DNA of 64,000 nt from Przewalskia tangutica (taxonomy: Eukaryota; Streptophyta; Magnoliopsida; Solanales; Solanaceae). The DNA is taken from assembly GCA_029844215.1 (NCBI GenBank), contig CM056732.1, positions 50,639,007 through 50,703,006 of the forward strand, in the 5' to 3' direction. The notes below the pieces were generated by a model that saw only the letters and a program-made list of their open reading frames with translations, was not told the DNA's origin and did no database searches. Numbering within the stretch: the first letter of the stretch is position 1; the number at the start of each line of letters is the position of its first letter. Positions 1 through 9,481 of the stretch are shown piece by piece. The position numbers were made by a program, and so were the translations under genes.

Positions 1-524
1 AAAACGAGAAGTTAAGTGTGACGATGAGTCGGGTTATGGACTCATTTCGGGTCAACCGGTAGTATGGAATGGGGTGATGTCAGTTAGAAATGGTCCCGAG
101 GATGTCAGGCCCAAGTTTAGTTAATCGTTGTACGAGTTCGTGGATGCGTTCCACCGGAACTAGGTCGTAAGGACCGAGAAGAGCCTTAGCGGAAATTCTA
201 GTAGCATAATGGCCAAGTCTGGTTAGTAACTCAAAGGATTGGGGAACAGAAACAATATTTGAGATGTTGTACGTTTACTAAATAAGTTTAGAAGTACGAG
301 AAAGAAAGACAGGTAAGAAATAAAGGAACCTCTAAGGATCCCGTGTTTTAGAAGACTGTAACCTTCGAGTTTTGTGAGAAGGGGTCGCGGACGGAAGGTC
401 CATTGATATGTTTACGTATGTTAGGTGGTGGCCATGTGTGGCATCGTTGGTCTTGTGGAGTATTGACTGTTAGGCATAGTATAGAGTTTATGCCGGAGTT
501 TGTATAGCTTGACAACCGACTAAG

Positions 525-544
525 AACATTCGGGGACGAATGTT
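525..544. other. Stem-loop upstream of the PPT (element H)
   Basis: A perfect 8-bp inverted repeat AACATTCG/CGAATGTT with a 4-nt loop ends three bases before the PPT. The same stem sits at the same place in elements A, B, C, D and F. Its role is unknown; it could be an RNA structure near plus-strand priming or RNA 3'-end formation (inference). Confidence 0.75.
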
Positions 545-547
545 TCT

Positions 548-560
548 AAGGGGGGAAGAA
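548..560 (+). other. Polypurine tract, element H
   Basis: AAGGGGGGAAGAA lies directly before TGTTACACCCC, the LTR start. This is the expected plus-strand DNA priming site of an LTR retrotransposon and fixes the plus orientation of H. Confidence 0.85.
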
Positions 561-1033
561 TGTTACACCCCGTAAGTTCAGGACATGTATAAGAGAAGGC
601 ATGTAAGGAATCAAGACTTGGAAATTAGTACGAAAGGAAGAATTGTTTTCCGACGGAAAATCTTCCGAACGTCGGAAAGGAAAAATGTTCGTTGTTGAGA
701 ATTGGATTCTCAAAATGTATTATTTGAAGAGTATGGAACTTATTAACATTATGGAAATTTATTTTTACGGATTTGGTCACGTGGGGCCCACCAGAAATTT
801 TACGTTTGTGGGGCACGAGGGTTACTGAATTTTATGGACGAATGAGAGGCGAAACGCGTGGCACCCCACATTTGGTCTTGGACGATTTTGGTAAGGGTAA
901 AATGGTCATTGACCATGGTAGAAGATAAGTCTTGCTAAGCTTGAGATTGTTGACCAGTCAACTTGCCACTGTGTTTGATCCTAGTGAAACTCATCCTAGC
1001 CACACAATTGTTATAATCTAAGCCATCCAATGT

Positions 1034-1044
1034 GTTATATAAGC
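1034..1044 (+). promoter_or_regulatory. Probable LTR TATA box (H)
   Basis: GTTATATAAGC lies about 470 bp into the LTR on the sense strand of H. TATA-like sequences occupy similar positions in the other LTRs. The transcription start is not determinable from sequence alone. Confidence 0.5.
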
Positions 1045-2050
1045 ATACTACTAGTGCAAGACTAGTCTTGAACACTTAGAAAAATTGCACAACATTTTCT
1101 TGTTGCTATAGAGCTCTCGGGTTTGTGGCTCTATCCACACAAAAAAATTGTAGTTTTTCTCCATTAGCCACAAGACTTTAACCCAATGTCCCTAAGGGTT
1201 TTGTAAGGATATCTCAATAGAAAGATTTCGGAAAAACGGCGTTTTCGTATTAGTCGCAAGGCGGAAACTTAAGGAGTTCTTCAACTTTGAAGTTGGAACT
1301 TGAAGATGGGTTCTTCATAGGCTTCTAAGGAGTGCTTGGAGCGGATTGGAACATAAGGAAAGGAGCTAAGAATTGCTAAGGCGCGACTTTGAATCTTGGA
1401 AATTTTAAGGGCTTGGAAAGGTATAAATTTTGTCGTTTTAGCAATTAAGGTTTACTTATTGTTGTAGTTATGGATATTAGCAAGCATGAGGTATATTGTA
1501 TGAAGTTGATAAGTATATTGGCTATTGGAACCGTAATTCGAAAACTAGCATGTTTAACCTTAAGATTACAATTCAAGTTGAATATTAGTTTAAGTCGTCG
1601 CATGTTGTATAAAGAAGGAAATTGTAGTTGTTGAAGTTGCTTATGACTATATAACATGTGAGACCTTAGAATTTGGAATTGGAAAAGAATTGGATAAGAC
1701 TTTGAATTGTTGGTTATGTTGTTGGCCGAGAATGGCTTGAATATGGAACTACTTCGTATTAATTGTGGGGCGGAATTTTACACGTATTGTAAGGCGTGTA
1801 ATCCCCTTTGTTTGGTTGTTGTTTTGAGCCTTAAATGTGGCGTGTTGGTTATTGTATTCGGCCTTGAAAAAGGTGGCAAAGTAAGTAGAAACAAAGGAAG
1901 TCTCGCCCGATTTTCCGTAGAATTAGAGACCGTATACTTAGTATTATTCTCGTTAGAGACTAGAAGTTGATAGTCGTTGTGACCATTATAGGTTGACACT
2001 TCACGCAGCGTATTCGACTTAGCTTGTGGATTTAGCCAAAAGGTATGTGA

Positions 2051-2055
2051 ACTAT
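2051..2055. repeat. Target-site duplication of element A, left copy
   Basis: ACTAT directly before the element A LTR, repeated as ACTAT at 11966-11970 directly after the other end. Removing A and one copy rejoins the H LTR without a gap (compare the continuous C LTR near 27125-27175). Confidence 0.93.
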
Positions 2056-2749
2056 TGTCACGACTGCCCGGCCGTGGATCGTGCCTTACCCGGGCACCCA
2101 AGTAGTCATACATCAGAGTAATCAGCGGAATATAAAACAAGACAGGAAACAATATGAAAAGAGAAACAGTTTATCTGAGAAAACGTCGCCTTTCGGCATA
2201 TATATATATCCAAAGTTTGGCAGTTACATCCCAACTGTACAATAGGACTACAGACCTCTAAGGAAGTAGACAACTATGGCAGGACAGGGCCCCTCCATAC
2301 CTGAATGTACATATATCTACAACACAGGGAGAACCATACCAAAAGTCGAGCCTCCGGAGAAGATGGAGCTCCTGACACCAAAGTAGAGATCCTAAGGATG
2401 TGGATCTAGCACCTGCTTTCCCTTACCTGCGGCATGAGCGCACTCAAGGAGGTCGATAACAGTACCAAGTATGTGAAAGCAGAAAATGCGGAAATGAAAT
2501 CAAGTGTTTAAAACCATTTGTAATTACAACCGATTAAATCGCATAGTACAACATAAACAAGAGCAAAATAGATATAATGTAACTGGTCTTTTCTAGGCCG
2601 CTAATGATCGAAGCAAGGCCAATCGCCATAGTATCATTATGCGTGCCTAATCCTGGACTTCCCGCAGTTCGCATAGGTCACACATAGACCCGCATTAGGT
2701 ATTCTCGCGACGGGGTAGCTAACCCGGTACTCTCCGGACTCGCATCGCG

Positions 2750-2815
2750 TAGTCACATAGACCGCATAGTCACACAGACCGCATAGTCACACAGACCGCA
2801 TAAGGCAACCCTCGC
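2750..2815. repeat. Short tandem repeat in element A LTR
   Basis: About three copies of a 17-bp unit related to CGCATAGTCACACAGAC. The partner LTR (about 10185-10245) has the same array with altered units. Confidence 0.6.
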
Positions 2816-4050
2816 ATCGGGATAATACACCCGGAATGATCAATCCTGGAACTCCCGCAGCTCCACATAGTCACACAGACCGCGTAGGCCGTATAGACCC
2901 GCATCGCGGTGCAAGCCCTCGATAACAAGTCGAGGGTATGTGATATAATAACAAAGATAATGGTCTTAACGTTTAACAACGTAAGCACAACAAGAATAAC
3001 CCCCTTACACAACATCACAAGACACTAACACGCGTAGCATCATAACATGTTTACTTATCAAACCATCTTACTACACTTTGCAGAAATCAATACAAGATTT
3101 CCATAAACAAATAAGTAAAACCGTTCCTTTTATCTTTCTTAAGTCGTTACACCTAACTTCCCATAAAGCTAGTATAACTCTTAAGCTTTCTGTTTAAAAA
3201 TCAAGTATTTCTCTTCTTTCAAAAATGATTCATAATTCTTTTGAAATACTTCAAGTTTCTTATTATTTAGACTCAAGTCAGAAGACGTCAAGTAAAACCA
3301 TGTTCAGTTAACACACGTACGTCTACCGTACTATATATATACTTTAAAATATCATGCTCAAGAGGATAGGAAGAATCACATACCTCCTCGGCGAAATCCA
3401 CCTGCCAAGTCGAATATGTCGCGCGCAGAGTATCAACCTATAATAGGCAAATATGTCTATCAACGTCTAGACTACTCTGTAAACAGTTCTAAACAGAGGG
3501 TTCTCTATTCTACGGAAAATTGGGCAGCATTTCCCTACCCGTCAAACTACCCAAGTCTACTGTAGATACAAATTCTAAGTAAATCTGATTCAATTCTTCT
3601 TCTTTATACCCTTCATCGTGATTACAGTTCAATTCTATTCTTTAATATCCTTCTATATCTTATACTCAACTCTTATCTATTCTTATATGTAATCTCCAAT
3701 TACAATAGAAGGACAAAAGTGTTTACCTCGACAAGCCCAAAATTATCCAAGTTAAATGTCGATCCTGAGCAAGGTTTAGCTCCTAATTTGCACGCTCCGA
3801 TAGCTCCAAGAACCCTTAGAAGTTCTACACAACTTCTACTCAAATACTATAATGGATTTGGGGCTAGGGTATTTTGGAATAGTAACTATACTAGAAGGCA
3901 ACTTTCTACAAAAGTGGAGGGGGGGTTTCTCGGCCGAAGCCTACTAGGAAAGGGGGAGGGAGTTGGGACGAGAAAGAAACTAAGGGGGAGGGATTTTTTT
4001 GAGACTTAGAGAAGTGTGGAGTGGATGAAGAAGTCTTCACTCAAGGGGGG

Positions 4051-4059
4051 TATTTATAG
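4051..4059 (-). promoter_or_regulatory. LTR TATA box, element A 3' LTR
   Basis: Minus-strand CTATAAATA followed by a C-rich run and CTTCATCCACT. The same motif occurs in A, B, E and F LTRs, about 450-520 bp after the LTR start, which fits a core promoter at the U3/R boundary. Confidence 0.7.
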
Positions 4060-4532
4060 AGCCCTCAAAGGCCAAGATTAAAACAAATGGAGGGTTGGGA
4101 TTATGATCCAAGTGAAAGATGAGGTCTTCCAACCAAGTGTCTCCCACAATATTTGGACATATGTCCACCACAATATTGGAACACTTGCTCACCACAACAA
4201 AGAGCCATGTGGACTCCACTATCTTCACAAAAAACGTCCAAGCCTCACCTACTCCCACTACCCAAAAATGTCTTGCAAGACTTGACCAATTGACTTGTCC
4301 ACTAGGCCATTATTTTCGTCCAACATAAGCCAACTAAGGGTGACACATGTCGCCCTCCCATTGGTCCAAAATATTTCGTCTCTCGGAAAAATCCGTAATC
4401 GGTTAAAATATTAGAAACGTAGAATTTCCTTCACAAGGTTCGGAATCTTTTCCGTCGAAAGCTTACAATTTCATTCTTAACCTAATTAGGGTTTGTACAA
4501 ACGTACGTACTCCGGAAATACGGGGTATAACA

Positions 4533-4567
4533 TTCTCCCCTCCTTAGAAACATTCGTCCCGAATGTT
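4533..4567 (-). other. PPT and adjoining stem-loop, element A
   Basis: The minus-strand PPT TAAGGAGGGGAGAA (4533-4546) abuts the 3' LTR. The perfect inverted repeat AACATTCG/CGAATGTT (4549-4567, 3-nt loop) lies just upstream in the element's own sense. Confidence 0.82.
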
Positions 4568-4689
4568 CCTTCTCAAGACAGATAACGATAAAGGCTCCTC
4601 ACAATTTAAACAAGTTACAAATGCCACACATGGCCACAATACAACGCTTAAGCAAATAAGTCAATGAAAATTTACATGCAGAAAAGTGA

Positions 4690-5097
4690 GTTACCTGGAG
4701 GTGTGGGGAATAAGTGAGGGTACCTCTACCTCATGTCCTCCTCTGCTTCCCACGTCATCTCCTCTCTGTTCTCGTTCCGCCATAGGACCTTGACGGAAGC
4801 CACATCCTTCGTCTGCAACCTCCTAACCTGACGATCGAGTATCGCTATGGGACTCTCCTCATACGATAACCCCTCGGTCACCTGGACATCGTCAATCGGG
4901 TGTACTCTAGATGGATCCCCGATACATCTCCTCAGCATAGAAACATGGAAAACCGGATGCACTGCCTCCAGATCGGACGGCAGATCCAACTCGTAGGCGA
5001 CCTTGCCCACCCTGCGGACAATCTGATAAGGCCCAATGTACCTTGGGCTGAGCTTCCCTTTCCTGCCAAATCTCATCACACCCTTCATGGGTGACAC
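4690..5097 (-). pseudogene. Integrase C-terminus with GPY/F motif and chromodomain (element A)
   Basis: The best continuous frame is 4726-5097. It contains the GPY/F module (RYIGPYQIV, about 4948-5049) with VHPVFHVSMLRRCIGD, then a chromodomain (about 4726-4863) with SPIAILDRQVRRL, VKVLWRN and EEMTWEAEEDMR. In chromoviruses this domain tethers integration to modified heterochromatin histones. A TAG stop follows EEDMR directly; in element F the equivalent position reads on through RKYPHLFPTP, and the same PHLFPTP frame is still visible in A beyond the stop. It is therefore slightly truncated here. Confidence 0.9.
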
Positions 5098-5960
5098 CTT
5101 CAGGAAAACCCAATCATCAACCTCAAACTCCAGATGCCGACGACGATGATCTGCATACGACTTCGCCGACTACGAGTGTCGATAGTCGCTCTGGATAAGC
5201 TTCACCTTATCAATCGCTCACGAACTGTGTCTGGTCCTACTAATCGCACTCGCCACATCAAACTAGCCTATCGGCGATCTGCACTTCCTCCCATACAAGG
5301 CCTCATAAGGCGCCATCCGAATCTTGAGTGGTAGCTATTATTATACGCAAACTCAACTGAGGCAAATGATCCTCCGGATACCACGGTCAATAACACGGGC
5401 TCGCAGATATCCTCCGTAGTCGGATAGTGCGCTCTGCTGTCCGCATGCGGATGGAATGCGATCGAGGCTCACTGCGTCCCTAATCCATTCGGAAAGACCT
5501 CCGTGTTAGCCGTGAAATCGGGCTCCTCTGCGATATGATAGAAATAGGGACCATGCGATCGGCGATCTCTGATGTAAAGTTCGGCATAATCCTCACTAGA
5601 AAAGTCGTCTGACGGGAAGAAAGTGGGCTGATTTCACGGCTGTCGACGATAACCCAAATAGAATCATGTTTCCTGAGTGCGAGGTAACCTCGTGATAAAG
5701 TCCATGTTGATCACCTCCCACTTCCAGGTCGGGATCTCAATCGTCTGCAACAAACCACCAGGCCTCTGGTGCTCTACCTTCACCTGCTGACAACATGGCC
5801 ACTGAGCCACAAACTCTGCAACGCCCCTCTTCAAGCCATCCCACCAATACACAGATCTGAGGTCGTGGTACATCTTGGTCGACCCCGGATGGATAGAGTA
5901 ACGCCGTGTGTGCTTCCCTAGAACTCCGCCAAGTCTGCAATATCTGGAACACACAACTCG
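5098..5960 (-). pseudogene. Integrase zinc-binding and catalytic core, broken (element A)
   Basis: The zinc-binding region is readable at 5664-5954: H, then H six residues later in YSIHPGSTKMYHDLR, then YWWDGLKRGVAEFVAQWPCCQQVKVEHQRP. The first cysteine of the CxxC pair reads as Trp (QWPCCQQ). The first catalytic Asp of the core lies in NMDFITRLP (about 5700). The rest of the core (to about 5100) is recognisable only in pieces across frames (for example DSIWVIVD), so the DDE triad cannot be confirmed. Integrase would insert the cDNA into the genome. Confidence 0.82.
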
Positions 5961-6189
5961 CCTCGAACCTTAGCACCCCATCGTGCTACCTCAAGGACCG
6001 CTTCCCACGAAGAGTGATCACGGTACCGTGTCAAAACCGGATCCTCAAACTGTTGCCTCTTCACCTCCTCGACGATGGAAGACTCGGCAACCTCTCGGAC
6101 CCCACTGCTATCAGAATCAATCAATCGGACCCCGAAGCTTGCTAGCTGATGTAAATCGCGAACCATGCCCCTCCTCTCTGGCTGCACAT

Positions 6190-6680
6190 CTGATAGACTC
6201 CCCATCGACCTACGACTAAGAGCATCTGCCACAACATTGGCCTTCCCCGGGTGGTACAGGATATCGACATCATAATCCTTAAGCAATTCTAACCACCGTC
6301 TCGCCGTAAGTTCGGCTCTCCTCGTGAAGATATCCGAGGCTCTTGTGGTACGTATAAATATCCACATGAACCCCATACAAATAGTGCCTCCAAATCTTCG
6401 GCGTGAATCACCATTGCCAAATCCAAATCATGGGTGGGTAGTTCCTCTCATGCTTCTTAAGCTGTCGGGATGCGACGCTATAACCTTGCCTCACGCATCA
6501 ACACACATCCCAACCCGATGCCCGACGATCACAATACACGACATAGCCGTCGGACCTCCGGAAGAGTAAGAACGAGGCGGTCGTCGATCTCCTTCAAGAA
6601 TCGGAAACATCGCCACAAGCATAAGTCCATGAAACTTAGCTGCTTACGAGTCGCCTAGTCAATGGTGCGAGATAGAAGCA
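6190..6680 (-). pseudogene. RNase H domain, broken (element A)
   Basis: The C-terminal half is clear at 6190-6376: TARRWLELLKDYDVDILYH followed by PGKANVVADALSRR, where the Asp of ADALSR (about 6225) is the conserved last acidic residue of Ty3/gypsy RNase H. The N-terminal half (about 6380-6680) is scattered over frames. It follows RT and precedes the integrase, as in all Ty3/gypsy elements. The enzyme would degrade the RNA template during reverse transcription. Confidence 0.85.
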
Positions 6681-7500
6681 AACTTCTCCACGAACGCCGA
6701 TAATAACTCGCGAGGCCCGAATCGCGAACCTCTGTCGGAGTAGTAGGTCTAGGCCAACTCCTGACTGCCTCGATCTTGGCCGTGTCCACCTGAATACCAT
6801 CAGCCCCGACAATATGCCTAAGGAAAGCCACCGAAGTCAACCAGAACTCACACTTCGAAAACTTGGCGTACAACTGCTGGTCCTGGAGAACTCTCAGCAC
6901 AGTCCTCAAATGCTCCGCATGCTCCCGCTCGGAGCGAGAATAAACCAAGATGTCATCGATGAACACTATCACAAACGTATCCAAAAATGGTTTGAACACT
7001 CGGTTCATCAAATCCATAAAAACTGCCGGAGCATTGGTCAAACCGAATGACATAACCCTGAACTCATAGTGCCCGTGCATCGGTCCGAATGCGATCTAGG
7101 GACGCCCGCCTCTCGACTCGCACGATGATAGCGATCGCAGATCAATCTTGGAGAAACATCTCGCACTGCACCGGTCGAACAAATCATCAATCACGGGAAG
7201 GGTATTCGTTTAATAGTCACATTGTTCACCGTCAGAATCAACACACATGCAGCGGCCCCATCTTTCTTCTTCACGAACAATACCAGCGCTCCCCAGGGAG
7301 AAACAATAGGCCTGATGAAGCCCTTCTCCAGTAAATCTCTCAGCTGGTCCTTCAACTCTCTCAATTCGGCAGGTGTCATTCTGTATGGCGGAATGGAAAT
7401 AGGCCGAGTGTCTGGCAGCACATCGATACAAAACTCTATCTCCCTCTCAGGAGGGATACCCGGGAGGTCGTCTGGAAACACGTCTGGGAACTCTCGACCA
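6681..7500 (-). pseudogene. Reverse transcriptase, frameshifted (element A)
   Basis: The N-terminal part lies in the frame 7191-7634 (EFPDVFPDDLPGIPPEREIEF, then EKGFIRPIVSPWGALVLFVKKKDG). The palm lies in the frame 6655-7080 with YEFRVMSFGLTNAPAVF and the catalytic box FIDDILVYS (6952-6963), the F/YxDD motif of Ty3/gypsy RT. Downstream VGADGIQVDTAKIEAVRSWP is typical of chromoviruses. The link between the two parts (about 7080-7200) is shifted, with the MCIDYR-like segment corrupted. It is non-functional as read. Confidence 0.92.
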
Positions 7501-7682
7501 TCGAATCGATCAAGATCTCGTACCGCACCTCGTGATCGAATACCCGAATGAGATGGTAGATGTACTTCTTCGCACCATCTTCCTAGCCTCGAGGTAGGAA
7601 ATAAACCTACCTCTACGATCTGGTGTTCTCCCACTCAATAACCGGCTCCCAGAAAGCGAACCGTACCACTCTCTCCTGCAGT

Positions 7683-7946
7683 CTACACCGGCATAGCAGA
7701 AGCTAACCAATCCATGCCCATGATCACATCGAAATCAGTCATGTCCAACTCTATCAAGTCGGCTAGGGTCTGACGACTGCATAAAGTCACTGGGCAAGCC
7801 CTATATATCCGCCGAGCTACTACCGAATCACCCACTGGCGTAGCTACCTCAAAAGGGTCTATGGACTCAGGCTCTATCCCTATACTACTAGCAATAAGGG
7901 GAGATATATAGGACAGAGTAGAACCCAGATCTATCAAGGCATACAC
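7683..7946 (-). pseudogene. Retroviral-type aspartic protease (element A)
   Basis: An 87-residue frame with the active-site loop ALIDLGSTLSYISP (Asp at about 7929-7931) and the C-terminal FDVIMGMDWLA motif typical of plant Ty3/gypsy proteases. The active-site triplet reads D-L-G; element F has D-P followed by a 1-base loss at the same place, so D-P-G may be the ancestral form. The enzyme would process Gag-Pol. It lies between gag and RT as expected. Confidence 0.85.
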
Positions 7947-7989
7947 ATCAATACCAGAAACCGATAAAGTACTGTGGCGGCGCCAGCGG

Positions 7990-9280
7990 CGCCTCCCGTC
8001 CCGCCTACCGACAAGGCATAAATGCGGTTACGGGACCGCTAGAATCGGGACTCGCCACGACCTCTGCCGCGACTCGCTGGTCCATGAGTACCGCCTCCGG
8101 CGAGTAATCGTAGGAGATGAAGACCCGCAATGCACTCGTAGTTGAACCACCATCAGCGCCACGCAGTCGGACAGCTCGCATAATGACCGCCGCCACAAGT
8201 GTAGCAAGCTCCCGAAGTAGTACCACAACCCCCCGAATGGAATCTACCACATCGGACACACTGAGCGGACCTCGATCGGTTGGCACCCTTGCTACCCTGG
8301 AAATCCGAAGTCCTGGGGCCCTGACCTGCCCCCGAATACTCTGGCTGTACCGAAAATGATGTAGGAGTGCTCTGAGCTGGCTGGGGTGCAAATCTGGATG
8401 TCTGCTGAGGCCGTCCACCCCGAGAGCTACCAAAAGATCCGGCCGTCTTGGCCTTCTTCTGGCTGAGCATCGACCCGTCGGTCTCTACGCCTCGCATCCA
8501 GTGCATGAGCTGCACGCGGCAATGTCCATGCCGGTGAAGAGCTACACTGCGCAAGACTCGCCATATAATCATCTAACCCGGTGGCGTGGCGGTGCACTCG
8601 GTCCTCCATATCTGCTACTAAGCGCAGGACATATCGAGCCAAAGAATCGAACTCGGCGTTGTACTCCTAATCGGCGCCTCTCGTCTCAAAGAACAAAACT
8701 TGTCGGCCGTGCCTCCTCATCTGCGGAGGCAAGAAGTGAGTGAGAAAAGCGTCCGAGAACTCGTCCCATACTGCTGGAGACGCATACTCTCCTCGGGATA
8801 GCTCCCACGAATCAAACCAATCGACTGCGTATCACGCAGCCGATGCGAACCAAAGATCACGGACTCGGTCTCCGAAGCCTTGATCACTCGCATGATCCTC
8901 TCAGAATCGATGGATGAACTCCTACGGATCATCCTCGGGCCTCGACCGTAGAACTACGCGGCTACAACTCGTAAAATCTCGTAGCCTCAACCGTCCGATC
9001 TCGGGTGAACCACGTGTATCGCTGAATCGAATCTGCCAGATCCGGCTATCTCATGTTCGCCACGATCACGGCGATGGCGGCCATCTCCTTGTACTCCTAA
9101 CTCTCGCCTGTGCCGGGACCGAGGCGCGGGTATCGTGGTCTCGCTGGGTCGGCGGCGTCATGGAACTCGCCGTCGAGGTATCGCCTCGGGTAAGCGGGCC
9201 TATGCCTCGTGACCTACGTGTCAAACTAGCGACTCCTCGGATGCCTTGCCCTTTGGGCCGGGTTGCCTTGCGCGAGGCAT
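7990..9280 (-). pseudogene. gag, frameshifted (element A)
   Basis: The start is taken as the ATG at 9280, opening MPRARQPGPKGKASEE, about 190 bp past the PBS; similar openings occur in B, C and F. The capsid core is visible in two frames, including DWFDSWELSRGEYASP and VWDEFSDAFLTHF (about 8740-8830). A basic Ser/Gln-rich linker leads to CVRCGRFHSGGC and a CCHC zinc knuckle at 8171-8206 (CYTCGGGHYASCP). Spacing in the knuckle is short (CX2CX3HX3C instead of CX2CX4HX4C), so it has lost residues or been mis-read. Gag would form the particle and bind the RNA. Confidence 0.87.
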
Positions 9281-9466
9281 AATCGTACGAAAGGAATACG
9301 TTAGAGGGTCCAACTTATAACACGGCTCTAAAGCACGATCTCGAGTGAGAAGAATGTAAACCAATCCTAAATATCCTATAGCCTCTCGATTATTGGTATG
9401 GTGCACAACATACCGATAATCAAGACTTACTAGATACGGCTCAGAGACACTTTCAGAGGATTAATC

Positions 9467-9477
9467 GCTCGATACCA
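9467..9477 (-). other. Primer-binding site, initiator tRNA-Met type (element A)
   Basis: Minus-strand TGGTATCGAGC, four bases inside the 5' LTR. The intact form in element F is TGGTATCAGAGC, complementary to the 3' end of initiator tRNA-Met; here the CAGAG part reads CGAG. Confidence 0.85.
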
Positions 9478-9481
9478 CTTT

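Larger units (their letters stand above)
1..560 (+). mobile_element. Element H: 3' internal end of a Ty3/gypsy element, no intact gene
   Basis: This stretch ends in a PPT that abuts the LTR start at 561, so it is the 3' internal end of a plus-strand element whose 5' part lies before the window. Its reverse complement closely matches the left internal part of element C (about 28659-29240), and a shorter block (about 90-170) recurs in B and D. I see no open reading frame of convincing length and no RT, integrase or chromodomain motif. It is therefore probably a decayed or non-autonomous member of the C/G family. Confidence 0.8.
561..2055 (+). mobile_element. Element H 3' LTR, first segment
   Basis: The LTR starts TGTTACACCCCGTAAG directly after the PPT. 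It is the reverse complement of the LTR family seen in C (24858-28658 and 30587-34408) and G. It breaks off at 2055, where element A is inserted, and resumes at 11971; the two parts together make about 3.75 kb, matching the 3.8 kb LTRs of C. Short open frames here are chance frames in an LTR. Confidence 0.9.
2056..4532 (-). repeat. Element A 3' LTR
   Basis: About 2.48 kb, bounded on the minus strand by TGTTATACCCC (at 4532) and ...TGACA (at 2056). It pairs with 9482-11965. The GC-rich block about 2640-2940 differs from its partner by many small indels, while the AT-rich remainder is almost unchanged. Confidence 0.93.
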
